Made by a program: the position numbers and the translations under genes. From JBPESP01 sp051710585 (lineage in GTDB: Bacteria > Pseudomonadota > Gammaproteobacteria > Enterobacterales > Enterobacteriaceae): 64,000 bases of DNA. Of the stretch, positions 1 through 11,850 are shown one piece after another (within the stretch, counting starts at the first letter, position 1; each line of letters begins with the position of its first letter). The stretch spans positions 372,001-436,000 of the forward strand of contig JBPESP010000001.1 of the NCBI GenBank assembly GCA_051710585.1, read 5' to 3'. The notes beneath the pieces are model-generated. The model saw only the letters and a list, made by a program, of their open reading frames with translations. It was not told the origin of the DNA and made no database searches.

Positions 1-2400
1 GACTGTGGTATTAACTACGCTAGTAGCTATGCTTAATCATCTATGGCCGGACAGTAAACAATGTTGATGTTACTATGATACGTTCGATTGGACTGAATGG
101 GCAGGAAAGCTTATTATAATATATTGACGGTATGCTCAAGATAGGTAATAAAACGGTAAGGCTGAAAATTAACAAAACCTGATACCTAACCTAAGGGTTC
201 TACAAGACTTATTAGCACTGCGTAATAAAGGGGGTTATATCTGGATTTATGGTATGTTAGATTAGGCTGGTAAGGTTGAATTCGAGTTGGATTATAGTAT
301 GGCAGCGTGACAACAACCATTTACTCAATTGGAAATCACTACCATAGTATAAGCATACAGCATGATTAAGATCACGATTAGTATTTTTTCAAACATATAC
401 ATAGTTTTTAAGCGGCTTTCGCAGTTCTTGAGCCACTCTTAGCCATCAACTTTCACTCTTAAATGAAGACCTGATCACGTAATGATGAAAAATAAAATAA
501 GAAAAGGCCGTCTGCAGTAGTTGCTCATTGAGCGCATCAGAAAAAAGCCTGTAGCAATTAAGGGTGTATCATTATCTCTATATGTTAGAGATAATGATCG
601 GGTGGTAGTGGGATTAATATCTTTATAAATGTACGCATTTACTAAAAGAGTACCATTTACCTTACTCCATGTAACTTACTTCTATTATAGAAGTCGCTAG
701 CTGCTATTAATGAGCAGCGGGGTTTTGATGATACTGCCCCAGCGCACTATTACGCTCGTTCATGGAAACGTCATCTTGGTAAATATGTTTAGAAATAAAG
801 AGGGCTGCCCGCTATATTTAGTCGTAGCTCCTAGGAATATTACTTAATGCAGGTTTTATCTGTGTCAATGACACCCCATAGATAAAGGGATGCTGTATGG
901 AGATATCGGAGAATAAAAGGCTGCCTTGAGGGGCAGCTAGCACTCTAGTGGTACTTAAAAGGGTAGCGCTTACTATATATATGCTGTGTCAGTGGCATAT
1001 AATTCTGTAGTGCTAATGGCGGTGATAGTGAATATTTCAGCTTTTTCGTCATCTAGAGAAAATTTTTAGCAAGTAGTTGCTGCTATTGATACGGAAAATA
1101 AAGGCACTTGAGGTAATGAGGTAACTAAATTAATGTAGCTATTATAGTGACCAATCCAAGGAAGGCATTATTGCCGTGCTGATAGCGTCGGCTACGCGCG
1201 ACGGTGAACATGTATTAGTGGATATGGTAATAGTGATGTTTTTTTAATGCCGTGTTATACATTGCTAATATTACAAGACATCAGTAAATAACACTTACTA
1301 ATACTTAGTATTTGACTAGACAAGGTAGCCATTTAAATGGGAGTGCGCTCACAATAGATATAAATGCTGTGCGTTTATATCTAACTTTATAAGGATAAAG
1401 ACGGTGATATGCTATACATCTAAATAATAGCGAAGATGGCGGTGGTGATTGGTTGTTTAATAAGAACGGAAATTTATACATACTAGCTAGTGTATCGCTG
1501 GTGGTAGGGTTATATTGGTTGAAATTTTATTGTTTATGGGGGCGATATAATTGCGATTATTAATAAATACAGTACGAATTTATAGTTCTAAAATACCGTA
1601 AAGCGGTAGCGATGCTGTAAAGAATAAAAGCAGCGCTAATATATTGGAAACTTAAAATATACTACTTAACCATGTCTATATCACTCAAGCGCCATATATC
1701 GACTAGCCTAAAATATCGAAATAATCTATATAAAAATAAAGTTTTTAAATCACGATGAGAAAATAAATAAAAATATTTTTTCACTTATCGGGATATAGAT
1801 GGTCTTGATCTTGGTAATAATTTGTTTAGCAGTGCTGAGGGGCTGTAGTGTATGTAAAATAGTTGAATGCCATGCAGAGCATGATAGTTGATACTCAGGC
1901 TCAGACATAGATATAGCATAAGGATATTTTGATTAAAGTAAAAAAAAGAGTGACCTAATGGTAGCCAGAGTTAGCACAAGTTTCTGCTAGGGATGATAAC
2001 TATTACTATTGCCTCATTATCTCAAACGATCAGCAGTTTTATACCGTAGAGATGATTTTTTTGTTTCCCGAAAAAAAGATTAATAAAAACGTTATTTACA
2101 AGTAGATAATAGTATTTTTTCGGTGAAATTTTACTATTTTCTGGTTGAAATAGTAGTCATGTAATGACAATAAGGTGGATCTTGGTTAGTTACCCTGATG
2201 ACTTATAATCCTTCTGCATATATTTATGGTTTTAACGGCAATACAGGTAGCTTTATCCATATCTCAAGTTAACCGGGCGATAGCAGTGAGTATGTATGTA
2301 ATATAAAATAGAAAATTAACTTCTGAGTTGGAGGGGATTAAAATAATAACTATTTAGGATATATGTCTCTTGGTGGTTTCTGGTATTTTATTTTAACGAG
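1..2400. other. Eroded non-coding DNA, probable former coding sequence
   Basis: No open frame of useful length occurs; stops are dense in all frames. Base composition is less AT-rich than the block that follows, which suggests former genes rather than ancestral spacer. Short Gly/Asp-rich translated patches near 1430-1460 hint at a large surface-type protein, but nothing could be assigned to a family. A 13-bp perfect hairpin lies at 568-598 (arms 568-580 and 586-598). I see no RNA gene or mobile element. Confidence 0.6.
568..598. repeat. Perfect hairpin, 13-bp arms
   Basis: Arms 568-580 and 586-598 are perfectly complementary around a 5-nt spacer. No T-run follows, so it is not an obvious terminator. 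It is one of many unrelated perfect hairpins in the eroded DNA of this window. Confidence 0.75.
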
Positions 2401-3900
2401 AGATTAGCGCTAAGCATTAAGAATTAATGAAATTAAGATAATTAATAAATACCTATTATTAGGCTACTATTTAAACTGTAAAAAGAATTTTTTAAAGATA
2501 AAGATCTTAGCATTTCAAATACATATTAAGGTATTTAATGAGTTTAATTAAAAAATTATATAAAAGCTAAAATAGAATAAATATAGATTAGTATTTCTAT
2601 ATTTTAGAAGACAAAACCGTTAAATAGATTGATCAACTCTAATATTTTAATTATAAATATAAGGTTATATAAACTTTTAATTTTTTTTGGTAGATATATT
2701 TATTACGCTTATTATTATAATATAGAATATATGTTTAATTTAAAATAGATCGAGCATAGAGTCCATTAAAAGCATTGCAAAGCACTCCATTGCATATTCT
2801 CTAGAATAGAATATTTAAGTTATATTGCTAATATTCTAGCAATATTTGTTATATGAAAATGTTGATAGAATAAAAGATCGGAAATAATAATTAAAAGTAA
2901 CATTATTATTTTTATTCATAGAATAAAAAATGTAGATCAACTATCAAAATATTTAAATTTACCTTAAACTTTATCTACACTAGTTTCTAGTGAAAAGTAT
3001 TTTGCTTATTATAAATGTTTTGATAAGAATGCTTATAAATAAAAAACTTAACCATATAAATTTATTATATAATTCATAATTATCTTTCTTTTATGACTTT
3101 CTCTAATCATAAAATAATAACTAAATAACATAAATAATGAAAGATTAGGGTTATATTAGAATATTTAACTTGTTATTATTTTAACAAATAATATTTGCGC
3201 TAATCAATATTATTTAAACTTTAAAACATCTAACAGCTTTTTAAATTTATTAGTAAATCAATCTAGAGTATATATGAATATAATAAGAAATTATAGTAAT
3301 TATAATTATAAATATATGACTTATAGCACATCGTATGAATTTTCTATATTAAGTAGATAGTTGTTAACTATATACCAGCTAGCTATACTATAGCTTTTAT
3401 AGTATTCATATTTTTTTAGAAAGGCCGAGATTCATAGTTTTTATTATTTGTATAACGGCATAATTTTGTTGATGGAATTATTTTCTTTTTATTAGTGCGC
3501 ATGTTTTGTTTAATATAAGTATAGAGCACTTCTTTTTAAAGTTACTAAATTTAGTGTGCCATGAGATATAGCCTATTGTATAGTAGGAAAATAATTATTT
3601 TAGTTTGTTATTTCCCGGAAATCAGATATTTTTTAAAACTTTTATATTTGAGATTTTTTGTTTAAAATACTCATTACCCAGTAATTATTATAGCAAATGT
3701 AAGTAAATCATTTGTAATTTTGCTTAATGCCATTTTGTAAATAATTTTGAACTACCAAAATAGATAATTTATGATTTATGGAGTCCATAATTTATTTTAA
3801 ATTAGTCCGAAATATTTTAAGGAGCTACATATTTTTTTTGTATTAATTAGAAAAAGATCTTACTGTAATTGTATCCAATATTATTCTACGCGTTAATTTC
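2401..3900. other. Very AT-rich non-coding block
   Basis: This stretch is visibly richer in A+T than its flanks, with no coding frame, RNA gene or recognisable relic. It may be old spacer or a gene region eroded past recognition. Comparable AT-rich blocks recur at about 8.0-9.8, 23.4-24.4, 26.6-27.7, 28.0-29.9 and 35.3-36.0 kb. Confidence 0.6.
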
Positions 3901-6900
3901 TATAACAGCATCATAGCGCGTTTCACTGTTACTTTTGCATAGCTAAAAATCAGCGCTTAACACTGCGCTAGCTCCAGCAACAGCAATAGATTCGGAACCT
4001 CTACCCATGATTGAGAGTATCATATAGCTAGATGTAAACAGTGGTAATATATCCGCCAAGAATACTTCTGTGGAGTTACAGGTATTGACGCTATAGGCTT
4101 CATAGCTCATCACTTCAAATAAAGTCCGATCTCTTTTCCAATCTCAATAAGTCGAGATTGCAGATAACTTCAAGTGTAATTTTACTATCGTTTGTACTCC
4201 TGATTAGATTCTGGCACTCACAGGTTGCTCTGTAAGCACAATACCCACGGCAGAGACTCATTCCCTGGTATGTTCAGTTGCGGCTTTTGGATCTCACAAT
4301 GATAAACAAGCTTGCTGTTTTACATTCTTAACAAAGGTTATACAGGTAGCGTCGTCGTCGCCAACAACTCAATATTTAGCGTGTAACATACAGACGGTAC
4401 TCCCATATCTGTATGAATATTGCCGCTTTCAGGATTACTCTGACGTCATAATTATATCCCACAGCACTAGCGATTCGGGATGATCTAAGCCGTCAGATAT
4501 CGCAAGAGTTAATAATTCATACTTTATTTATCAGGATTGTTACTCCGTTTATAGTCTTAGCGTTTAGGTATATCGTCATTATTGTAATGGGATTATCTGA
4601 GCATAGCCCTAAGGTATTCTTGCCAGCCGCCAATCCGTTAGTAATTGGAGGACACAAGGCGGCTATGATCGTTACTGGGGTAGGTCAGCAAAGGCTCCTC
4701 TATAATTTTAGTCTTTGTTCTTTAAGTCAGTGATCGTAAAAAAGTTGGATATAGCCTATAAATGATGTACCCAGTATAACGATATGGGGAAATATGTGTC
4801 TCTGCAAAGGTCAATGAACCCTTTGCGCAGGACGCGCAGATTTTCCAAAAGGCCTAGCACGATATTTGGTATAGCTGTTGCCTTAATCAGAAACCGTCAG
4901 TATTGTCACAGTAATACGGTAATAATACTCCTCATGAAACGGATCTGCTTAGTTGATAGTCGTCGCGTCGCAGGTGTCGGCATCCAGAGTATCGCTAGTG
5001 ACAGTCGGTATGAAGTTGAGGTGTTTTAACCATATTTCTTTCTAGTGATCGCTAACAATAGGCGGATCTAATAGCGTCACCGCTTGCTAGCGCTATAAAC
5101 AGATATCTAGAGGAAAGCTGTCCGATAGGTAGATATAAATCATTTAATCATCAGTATATTACACTGATATTAGTCTTTAAAATTGCCTCTATAATTTTGT
5201 AAAATCAAATATTAAAAGCATTCTGTTTATGACCCATTTGGCATCAAAATAGACCTGTTAGTTAAAGTTAGTTAGGAAAGCGGTTGTAGGGTCCAGCTTT
5301 GGTGCTACTTAGATCACACTGAGAAACGTACAAGTGATGCTGGATGTTCATAGTAGATTGCCGGTTTTGCCGGCGCCAAAGGAGAAGTATTGCCCTTAAC
5401 GATAAACAGTCAATAAACCAGTAAAGGGCAAGCCTACCGAAGGTATAAAATTATAATAGCAGGATAATTATTAACATTCCGTCCCATTTTTTTGGACACA
5501 GACTCTAAGCTGAATCATCTACATCCTTGATCAGGATGATTTTACCTTTTTTGCAGAATCAGCATAAAAGTGTCAACTTTCAGCATAACAAATATAGGCT
5601 CTCTCTACTGTTTAAAAGCGCACTATTAAACGTTCTGGCGGCAGTTGGAGGGGGTACGTAAAACAGTACGCTAGAAATTTGGTAAAGTTTTTTTATATAA
5701 TTCGATATCGTATGCGTTAGCTACATAGGTCAAGCTAGTTTTTTTGCAAATGCTTAGATTTTGTAGAATAGCTTTTAAGGTATTACTGGTAGTTTCATAT
5801 AAATATGGTAGTGTGATCATTTTCTTTCTCATGGCTCTTAATATAAGCCTTATTCACCGTACTTGATATATGCTTGGGCTCTTACGCCTCACTACACCAC
5901 TGTTATTCAGGTCAGCGTAAGGAGATAACTATGCCGGTAAAACTCAAATAGGGTACTGAGGCCTTGAGTAGTAACCCTTCACAAATTGCGCACTGATACC
6001 GATATTGAATGTTATGACATCCAACGCTAAAGTGAATTCGGTTTTATCGAGAGCAAGTAGTAATAACTTAGAGCTTTTAGCGTAATAATTAAAATGGTAA
6101 CGTGTTCTCTTCTGGAAGGCTATAACACGCTAAAGTAAGCTATTACAGGCCAACTATTTTCCTAAAGCATTTCGTACGTAACTCTATAAGTTCAGAAAAG
6201 CCTGATGTTTTCCTTGATATCTTCTTTTCGTCTATTATCTGCTTATCTTCTTATTGTGCTGAATCTAAATTTTAGCGATTGACTGATTAGATATCATAGA
6301 AGAAGGCTTCAATACCTCTGTAAGTCTGGTGGTATGCAAGATTAGCACTTTCAATTCTATAGCGGATGTCAGCCTGCTGGCGTTGATGAATTTTGATGCC
6401 AAGGGGTATTCGTTTTTAGTTAAATTTCTACATCCTAAAATTCAGGCAATCCACCAGCTTTCAATAACCTCTATTTGCTACTTCAGTAGCATAAGTTCAT
6501 TCTATAGAAGAACGGCTATCGTTTAGTTAAACTTAAGCTTCTTCAAGCTTGTTTAGTAATCTTTTATGCTGTCAATTCGATATCGTTTGGATCTACTGAG
6601 GTATATTGCTTACCTCGATGCTGATCCCGTCAGTCACTGTTTCAGCTTTTAAATAGGTTAACATACAGTTTACGGGAGGGGTTGATAAAGTTGTTGTCTA
6701 GTGTGGTGTCAAATTCAGATACTAACTCAATGCTTATGCCGTCCAAATTCCTGTTCCGTTACGCCTATTATATCTTGGCCGTATAGAATGGGTTAGCGAT
6801 CTTTCTCTTTCACCGTTTTGTATTTTACCCATTGAGCACTTTCATCAAATATTTGGAGAGTTTTTTTGTTCAGCATGAGCACGCTTTACGCGTCAAAATT

Positions 6901-8000
6901 TAGCCGTGAAATTATTCCGGTAGGTATATGTAGCTTTCCGAATACCGTTGATTAACGGAGCGCAGCTCCAAGCCAATAGTGCTTCAAATCTCTTTGATTT
7001 CTCACACCGGTCTAATGGGTGGTCATATTGCAGATCATAGGTATACATGTTTATTTAAGAAATTGCTCCGGCATTATAGGCCTCGAGCAGAAAGCAAGAT
7101 AGGAATCAGACGGTAAAGACTATGTAATACGTTTCGTTCATTATTGATTTGTAACCCAGATAAAACCCTGTACATCTAACGGGCTTGGGATAAAGCGAAT
7201 GTGACGTTTAGTAATGATTACCTATGCGGAAGGCTAAGTGCTGATAGAATTTGCTGACACTTCTACCCCGTGTACTATATTACCGAATTGGTAGAAAAGG
7301 GGAAGGTGCATAATTTCTCAATAGATAAAGAGCCCCATATGACTGGATAACTTCTGAATATGGTATACCAGCGTGCGTGCAACGTATACTCATAATACAT
7401 GCAAAGCAGCGAACGGTAAAAAAGTAACCGTATACTTTAAATTCAATGAGTTATATTTTACTTTCTGTGTACCGTAGTGGATTTAATAAAATTAGGTGAA
7501 TCTAGTATTTATGTTATTGCGAGGTAACAATAGGCTGCCGGTAGCACTCGGATGTCATTTATTATCAGTGCTTAGCTTAAGTAGCGCTCGCTGACGCTCT
7601 GATCAGTATCCAAAAGGTTAGCTAAAACTGATGAAAGGGTTTATTGTAGCGATCTTAGTGAGTATTGTGGTTGGTAAAGCGGTATGTGATTTGAAGTATA
7701 TCAAAGATTCGGCTGCTAAAACTGATATAAATCTGGTGATAATGGAAGACTGCTTTATTATTACAGGCATAAGATACCGCAGAAGAAGAACCTTTCAGTT
7801 AGCAGGAGCTGATTAGGTTGCTTGAATGAATGCTCAGTGGCATTGAATTTATCTAGGCGTCAAAGCCGCTCTAGCGGGAGCGTAGTTCACTACGTGTGCT
7901 ACACGTTAGAGTGCTTAATTAAGGAGGTTTCTAAGTGGTATATGTATTAATCATGAGATGCTAGCCCTTCACACCCTATATCACTGCTGCTGTTAGGGCC
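3901..8000. other. Eroded former coding region, unassigned
   Basis: Composition returns to a more gene-like level, but all frames are broken. The longest open stretches are about 60-80 codons (for example 4784-5029, 6329-6526 and 7631-7816, all +) and resemble no family I recognise. On the minus strand across 4.0-5.0 kb, Thr/Ser/Asp-rich fragments are reminiscent of an adhesin, but this is too weak to name. I report no gene here. Confidence 0.5.
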
Positions 8001-9970
8001 AATGGTCTTCCTCCATGAGTAGATTTTGTCCAGCATATAAATGATATTATATTATTTTTTTGAAATAATCTGATCATATATATCAGCCTTGCTTTTTTTG
8101 CCTTTAATTTTCAATTTTTTAATTAACGTCGTTTGCTGTTTATTCTATCAGATACTAAATGTTATCCTTTGTAATATAACTGTACATTTTACTTCCCATA
8201 AGTGTAGATAGAAAGTTACTAATCTGTTTTGCCTGTATATTTAACGGTGTTTCTGCCGGATCACTTCATTTTAGTATTTAAGGAAAAGGTGCTTATAGTG
8301 AATATTATCTGTAAGTAAATTAAATTTCAAGTGGACTTTAAGTAAATTTAATCAACCTAGTTATTTCTATTTAAAACTATAACTAGTGGTTCGATAGCGC
8401 ATAATCCTATTCGTTTAAGTTTATAACTTAAGTTCTCTATTATATCACAATTTGCTATTTATTCGCACTTATAATTTTTAGTTTAAAGTAAAAATAAATT
8501 TATATATCAATTTCTCAAAGTAAAAGTGACTGTAATTAATTTTTTTTAATATCAGTTTAAAATTAAATAATTTTATAAAAATTTATATTTTATGTTTAAA
8601 TTTTTTTGGATACATTTTGCCTAAAAATAATTAAAATAGAGATTTATATGCTAAATAAGTTACTTTTGTGATTTTCAATCTAGTCATACAGGCCACTCAT
8701 CTCGTCAGATTGCAGGGTCCAGTAAAAAACAAAGTGGGTCTTCTCAGGAGAAATATTGAGAATCCAAAAAAAAGTAGAGCAAAATATATGGATATTTTCA
8801 TTAGTAGAAGAAATTTAAAAATTAAAGAACATCTTAAATTCGATACTTAGTAATAGTAATAGTAATAGTAATAGTACTTTATTTTAAAAAAGATCTATGA
8901 TTATCTCAAATTTATATACTTGGTGATGAAAGTATTTAAATAAAAATTAAATAGGGTTAGGAATATGGTTTTTTTAAAAAATTGATTATATATTGAACGA
9001 TTTTATAAAAATAGATAATATTTGTAAAATATAAATATATTTTAGAGTCTTCTAACATATGATAAAAAAGATCAACAATAAGGAACTCTTTAAAAATTTT
9101 ATATATGTTATAGTAATTAAAAAAGGTTTGTTAAAAAAAATAACTGAATTTATTACAATGCAAGTATTGTAACTCAATATATTTAAAATATACTCAAACT
9201 TGTTATGCTGGATTATTTTGTACATCTGGCAAAAAGTTAAAGAAGCGTGTCGAACTTTTAATTAGACCATAGTATACTACTACTTCTTTCAGCGGGGAAA
9301 GAAGATAATTTCATGGTAATTCTTAGGGTAATTTTATAAATTTTTATGTTCTAAAAAATAGATTAAATATAAATGATATTAATTAATATCATGTAAAATA
9401 TTTCACAAGAATTAATCTTAATAAATTAAAGATCTTCATATTTAATGTAAAGACTTACAAAAAAGCTAATTTATTTATATGCTAAATTCCGAAAATTGCT
9501 TACTGTATCGTTACAAGTTTCTTATTAATTTATATTTGGCAATTTTCACAAAAGTGATTTTTTTATTCTAATTCCTCCTTAGAGGATAATAAGGTAAGTT
9601 CAATAAGGATATTTAGGGTTATGATGTTATCTAATTTATCTTAAAAGATAAGCTAAGTTTCCTAGTGAATTCAAGAGAGACATTCTTAGTTTGTTTAAAC
9701 AGATATTTGAAATGAATAGAATATTTAACAAGTAATTTATTGAAATAACTTGATATTTAATAAAATTATATGGCGCAATACCATTGCGCAGAGGATATCT
9801 TATTGATATCGCTTTAATCTGTATTCATTTACTAGCGTTATATAAAAGTATCTCGCTAGCCGATTGATATCTAGTATTTTAATAATGACCATTCAATTCC
9901 CCTCAACGCTGATAGCTTTCACGTAACCTATACCAAGGCTTTTACAACTCACTAGTAAGGAGTAATTTCT
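8001..9970. other. AT-rich non-coding block upstream of dead pyrE
   Basis: No intact gene is seen. In E. coli rph precedes pyrE, but no rph relic could be read here. The stretch contains a six-base microsatellite at 8848-8876 and a small hairpin (7-bp arms, GCGCAAT/ATTGCGC) near 9774-9790. The only longer open frame, 8668-8850 (+), has no recognisable similarity. Confidence 0.5.
8848..8876. repeat. TAATAG microsatellite, four units
   Basis: Four exact tandem copies of the hexamer TAATAG occupy 8851-8874, with a partial unit on each side. The array lies in non-coding DNA and is consistent with replication slippage. Confidence 0.9.
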
Positions 9971-10611
9971 GTTAAAGAGTGCTAGCATAAATTTATCAAG
10001 CATATTTTAGACAAAAGATATTAAAATTCAACAAGTTATGTTTAAATACGGCTGTATCAGCCACTATTTAATACCGATTGATTTAAACCGGTTATGCGCT
10101 ACCTGGCTTGGGGTTATTTTGCGCTGTGAAACCGATGGATTTCAGTTTAAGTTTTAATTTGTCATTTTGGATGGACTATAAAAGGATTTTCATTGTGCCG
10201 GTCACTGCAGTGGCGCTAGCAGAGTAACATCAATGGAACGTATTCTACTTAATCGTTAAAGAAACTAAGAACTACGGTGAAGGAGGTATACGTTAGTCGG
10301 CAGTCTGTTAGAAGGTGAGAGGTTATACTGCTAGATGATATTATCACTGTTAGATAGCACTATATCGCTATTTTATGTTCATCATCGCTACGAATCTATC
10401 AAGTGTTATCAATATAATATATTCCTGGAAAGCTAAAAATAGCAAGTTGAGATTTCTGCTATTTTCGGGAGTGTAGAAAGAGATTATCATCGCTAAGTGC
10501 TTCCTATTAATCACGCTGTTGCATTTAATCGCTTTCTTGAAGAAAGAAAGCAGAATAGTTATTGAACATCTTGCCGCATTCCTTATAACCTTATATCAGT
10601 ACGGTATTTAA
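9971..10611 (+). pseudogene. pyrE: pyrE relic: orotate phosphoribosyltransferase, inactivated
   Basis: Translated piecewise, the stretch aligns along its length with E. coli PyrE. FIKHILDKRY at the N-terminus matches FIEFALSKQV, LFNT is kept, YKG is followed by AVALAE, DDIIT matches the PRPP-binding DDVIT, and it ends HLAAF...YGI-stop like HLAAV...EEFGV-stop. It carries many in-frame stops and its start codon is now GTT, although an AAGGAG ribosome site survives about 10 bases upstream. Its span (641 bp) is almost exactly that of intact pyrE (642 bp), so decay has been mainly by substitution. It is convergent with slmA, as in E. coli. Loss removes UMP synthesis from orotate. Confidence 0.88.
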
Positions 10612-10667
10612 ACGGACTGGCGAGACGGGGTTTTCACATGGGCGCCAATCGTTGTAAGGCGCGTTAC

Positions 10668-11264
10668 TCAGTGCAATTGAGTTACCAAAAGCGCCCAGCG
10701 TAAGGCAAATTCTTGCGTGGGGCAGTATTTAAACTCTGTGCGCACAAAGCGCAATAGCATCCCTTCACAAAAAGCCAGCAACTGGCTGGCAAGTAGCGAT
10801 TCATCCAGCTTAAATCCTTCACTATTGCGTAGTTTGCGCTCGCGTAATACCTGGCGTAGCTGAACTTCGATACGTTCATAAAGCTGGTTAATTCGGCTCT
10901 GAAGCCTATCTTGTTCAAACATCAGCGCATGACCGCTCATGATGCGTGTAAGACCTGGATTACGTTCGGCGAAACTAAGAAGCAATAATAATATCAGACG
11001 AAGCCGATTCAGGGTCTCTTTCTCATCTTGTAGAATTAAATTTATTCTGCTAATAAGACTGTTCTCAATAAATTCGATCAGCATGTCGAACATGCGGGTT
11101 TTGCTTGGAAAGTAGCGGTAAAGTGCAGCTTCTGAAATACCAACATTTGCTGCCAGTTTTGCAGTAGTGATACGTTGGCTACCTTGGCTGGATTCAAGCA
11201 TTTGCGCCAATGCCTGCAGAATCTCTTCGCGGCGGTTGCGTTTCGTATTCTCTTTTTCTGCCAT
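10668..11264 (-). CDS. slmA: SlmA, nucleoid occlusion factor
   Basis: TetR-family DNA-binding protein that binds SlmA sites on the chromosome and blocks FtsZ ring assembly over the nucleoid. The 198 residues equal the E. coli length and are collinear with it throughout. The N-terminus is basic (KRNRREEIL), and the helix-turn-helix covers about residues 30-55 (TTAKLAANVGISEAALYRYF). The C-terminal ligand/dimer domain keeps GHALMFEQDRLQ and QLLAFCEGMLLRFVR. The start is supported by AGGAA about 10 bases upstream. It lies 130 bp downstream of dut on the same strand, the usual coaBC-dut-slmA order. Nothing looks damaged. Confidence 0.96.
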   Translation of the reverse strand: MAEKENTKRNRREEILQALAQMLESSQGSQRITTAKLAANVGISEAALYRYFPSKTRMFDMLIEFIENSLISRINLILQDEKETLNRLRLILLLLLSFAERNPGLTRIMSGHALMFEQDRLQSRINQLYERIEVQLRQVLRERKLRNSEGFKLDESLLASQLLAFCEGMLLRFVRTEFKYCPTQEFALRWALLVTQLH

Positions 11265-11394
11265 GCTAAATGGGTTCCTGAATCATTACTGTCAATAATA
11301 GTTCAACGCTGGATATAAACCATAGCGTACGGAGCGTTATGGTAGTGAATAGATTTTTTCGATGTCAGTTAGTATAGCGGATCGTCAAGGGTTA

Positions 11395-11850
11395 TTATCG
11401 TCCAGAGTGGCCAAAGCCTCTTTCGCCTCGTTCACTGCTAGTGAACGATTCCACCAGATTAAATTCTACTTGTACAACCGGCACAAAAACTATCTGTGCC
11501 ATGCGCTCCCCTGGTTCAATCGTAAAAATATTCTGACTGCGGTTCCATATTGAAACCATTAGCGGCCCTTGGTAGTCGGAATCAATCAATCCTACCAAAT
11601 TACCCAAAACTATACCGTGATTCTGACCTAGTCCGGAGCGCGGCAGGATTACTGCTGCCAGATTGGTATCAGCAATGTGAATGGCTAGTCCGGTTGAGAT
11701 TAGAGGGGTTTCCCCCGGAGCTATTACCATTGGCCTATCAATACAAGCACGTAAATCCAGACCGGCAGATCCCATAGTGGCGTAAGCCGGCAGCGGGAAA
11801 TGATTGCCAATGCGGTTATCCAGGATCTTAACGTCGATTTTTTTCATCAT
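11395..11850 (-). CDS. dut: Dut, dUTP diphosphatase
   Basis: Trimeric enzyme that hydrolyses dUTP to dUMP, keeping uracil out of DNA and feeding dTMP synthesis. It has 151 residues (E. coli 151-152). Motif 1 (GSAGLDLRA), motif 2 (PRSGLG), motif 3 (GLIDSDYQGPL) and motif 4 (GERMAQIVF) are intact. The C-terminal motif 5, which closes over the nucleotide phosphates, reads RGERGFGHSGR instead of RGEGGFGHSGRQ: a conserved glycine is arginine and the last glutamine is missing. The start overlaps the end of coaBC by 23 bases, implying translational coupling. Identity is certain; full activity is less so because of the motif 5 change. Confidence 0.96.
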   Translation of the reverse strand: MMKKIDVKILDNRIGNHFPLPAYATMGSAGLDLRACIDRPMVIAPGETPLISTGLAIHIADTNLAAVILPRSGLGQNHGIVLGNLVGLIDSDYQGPLMVSIWNRSQNIFTIEPGERMAQIVFVPVVQVEFNLVESFTSSERGERGFGHSGR

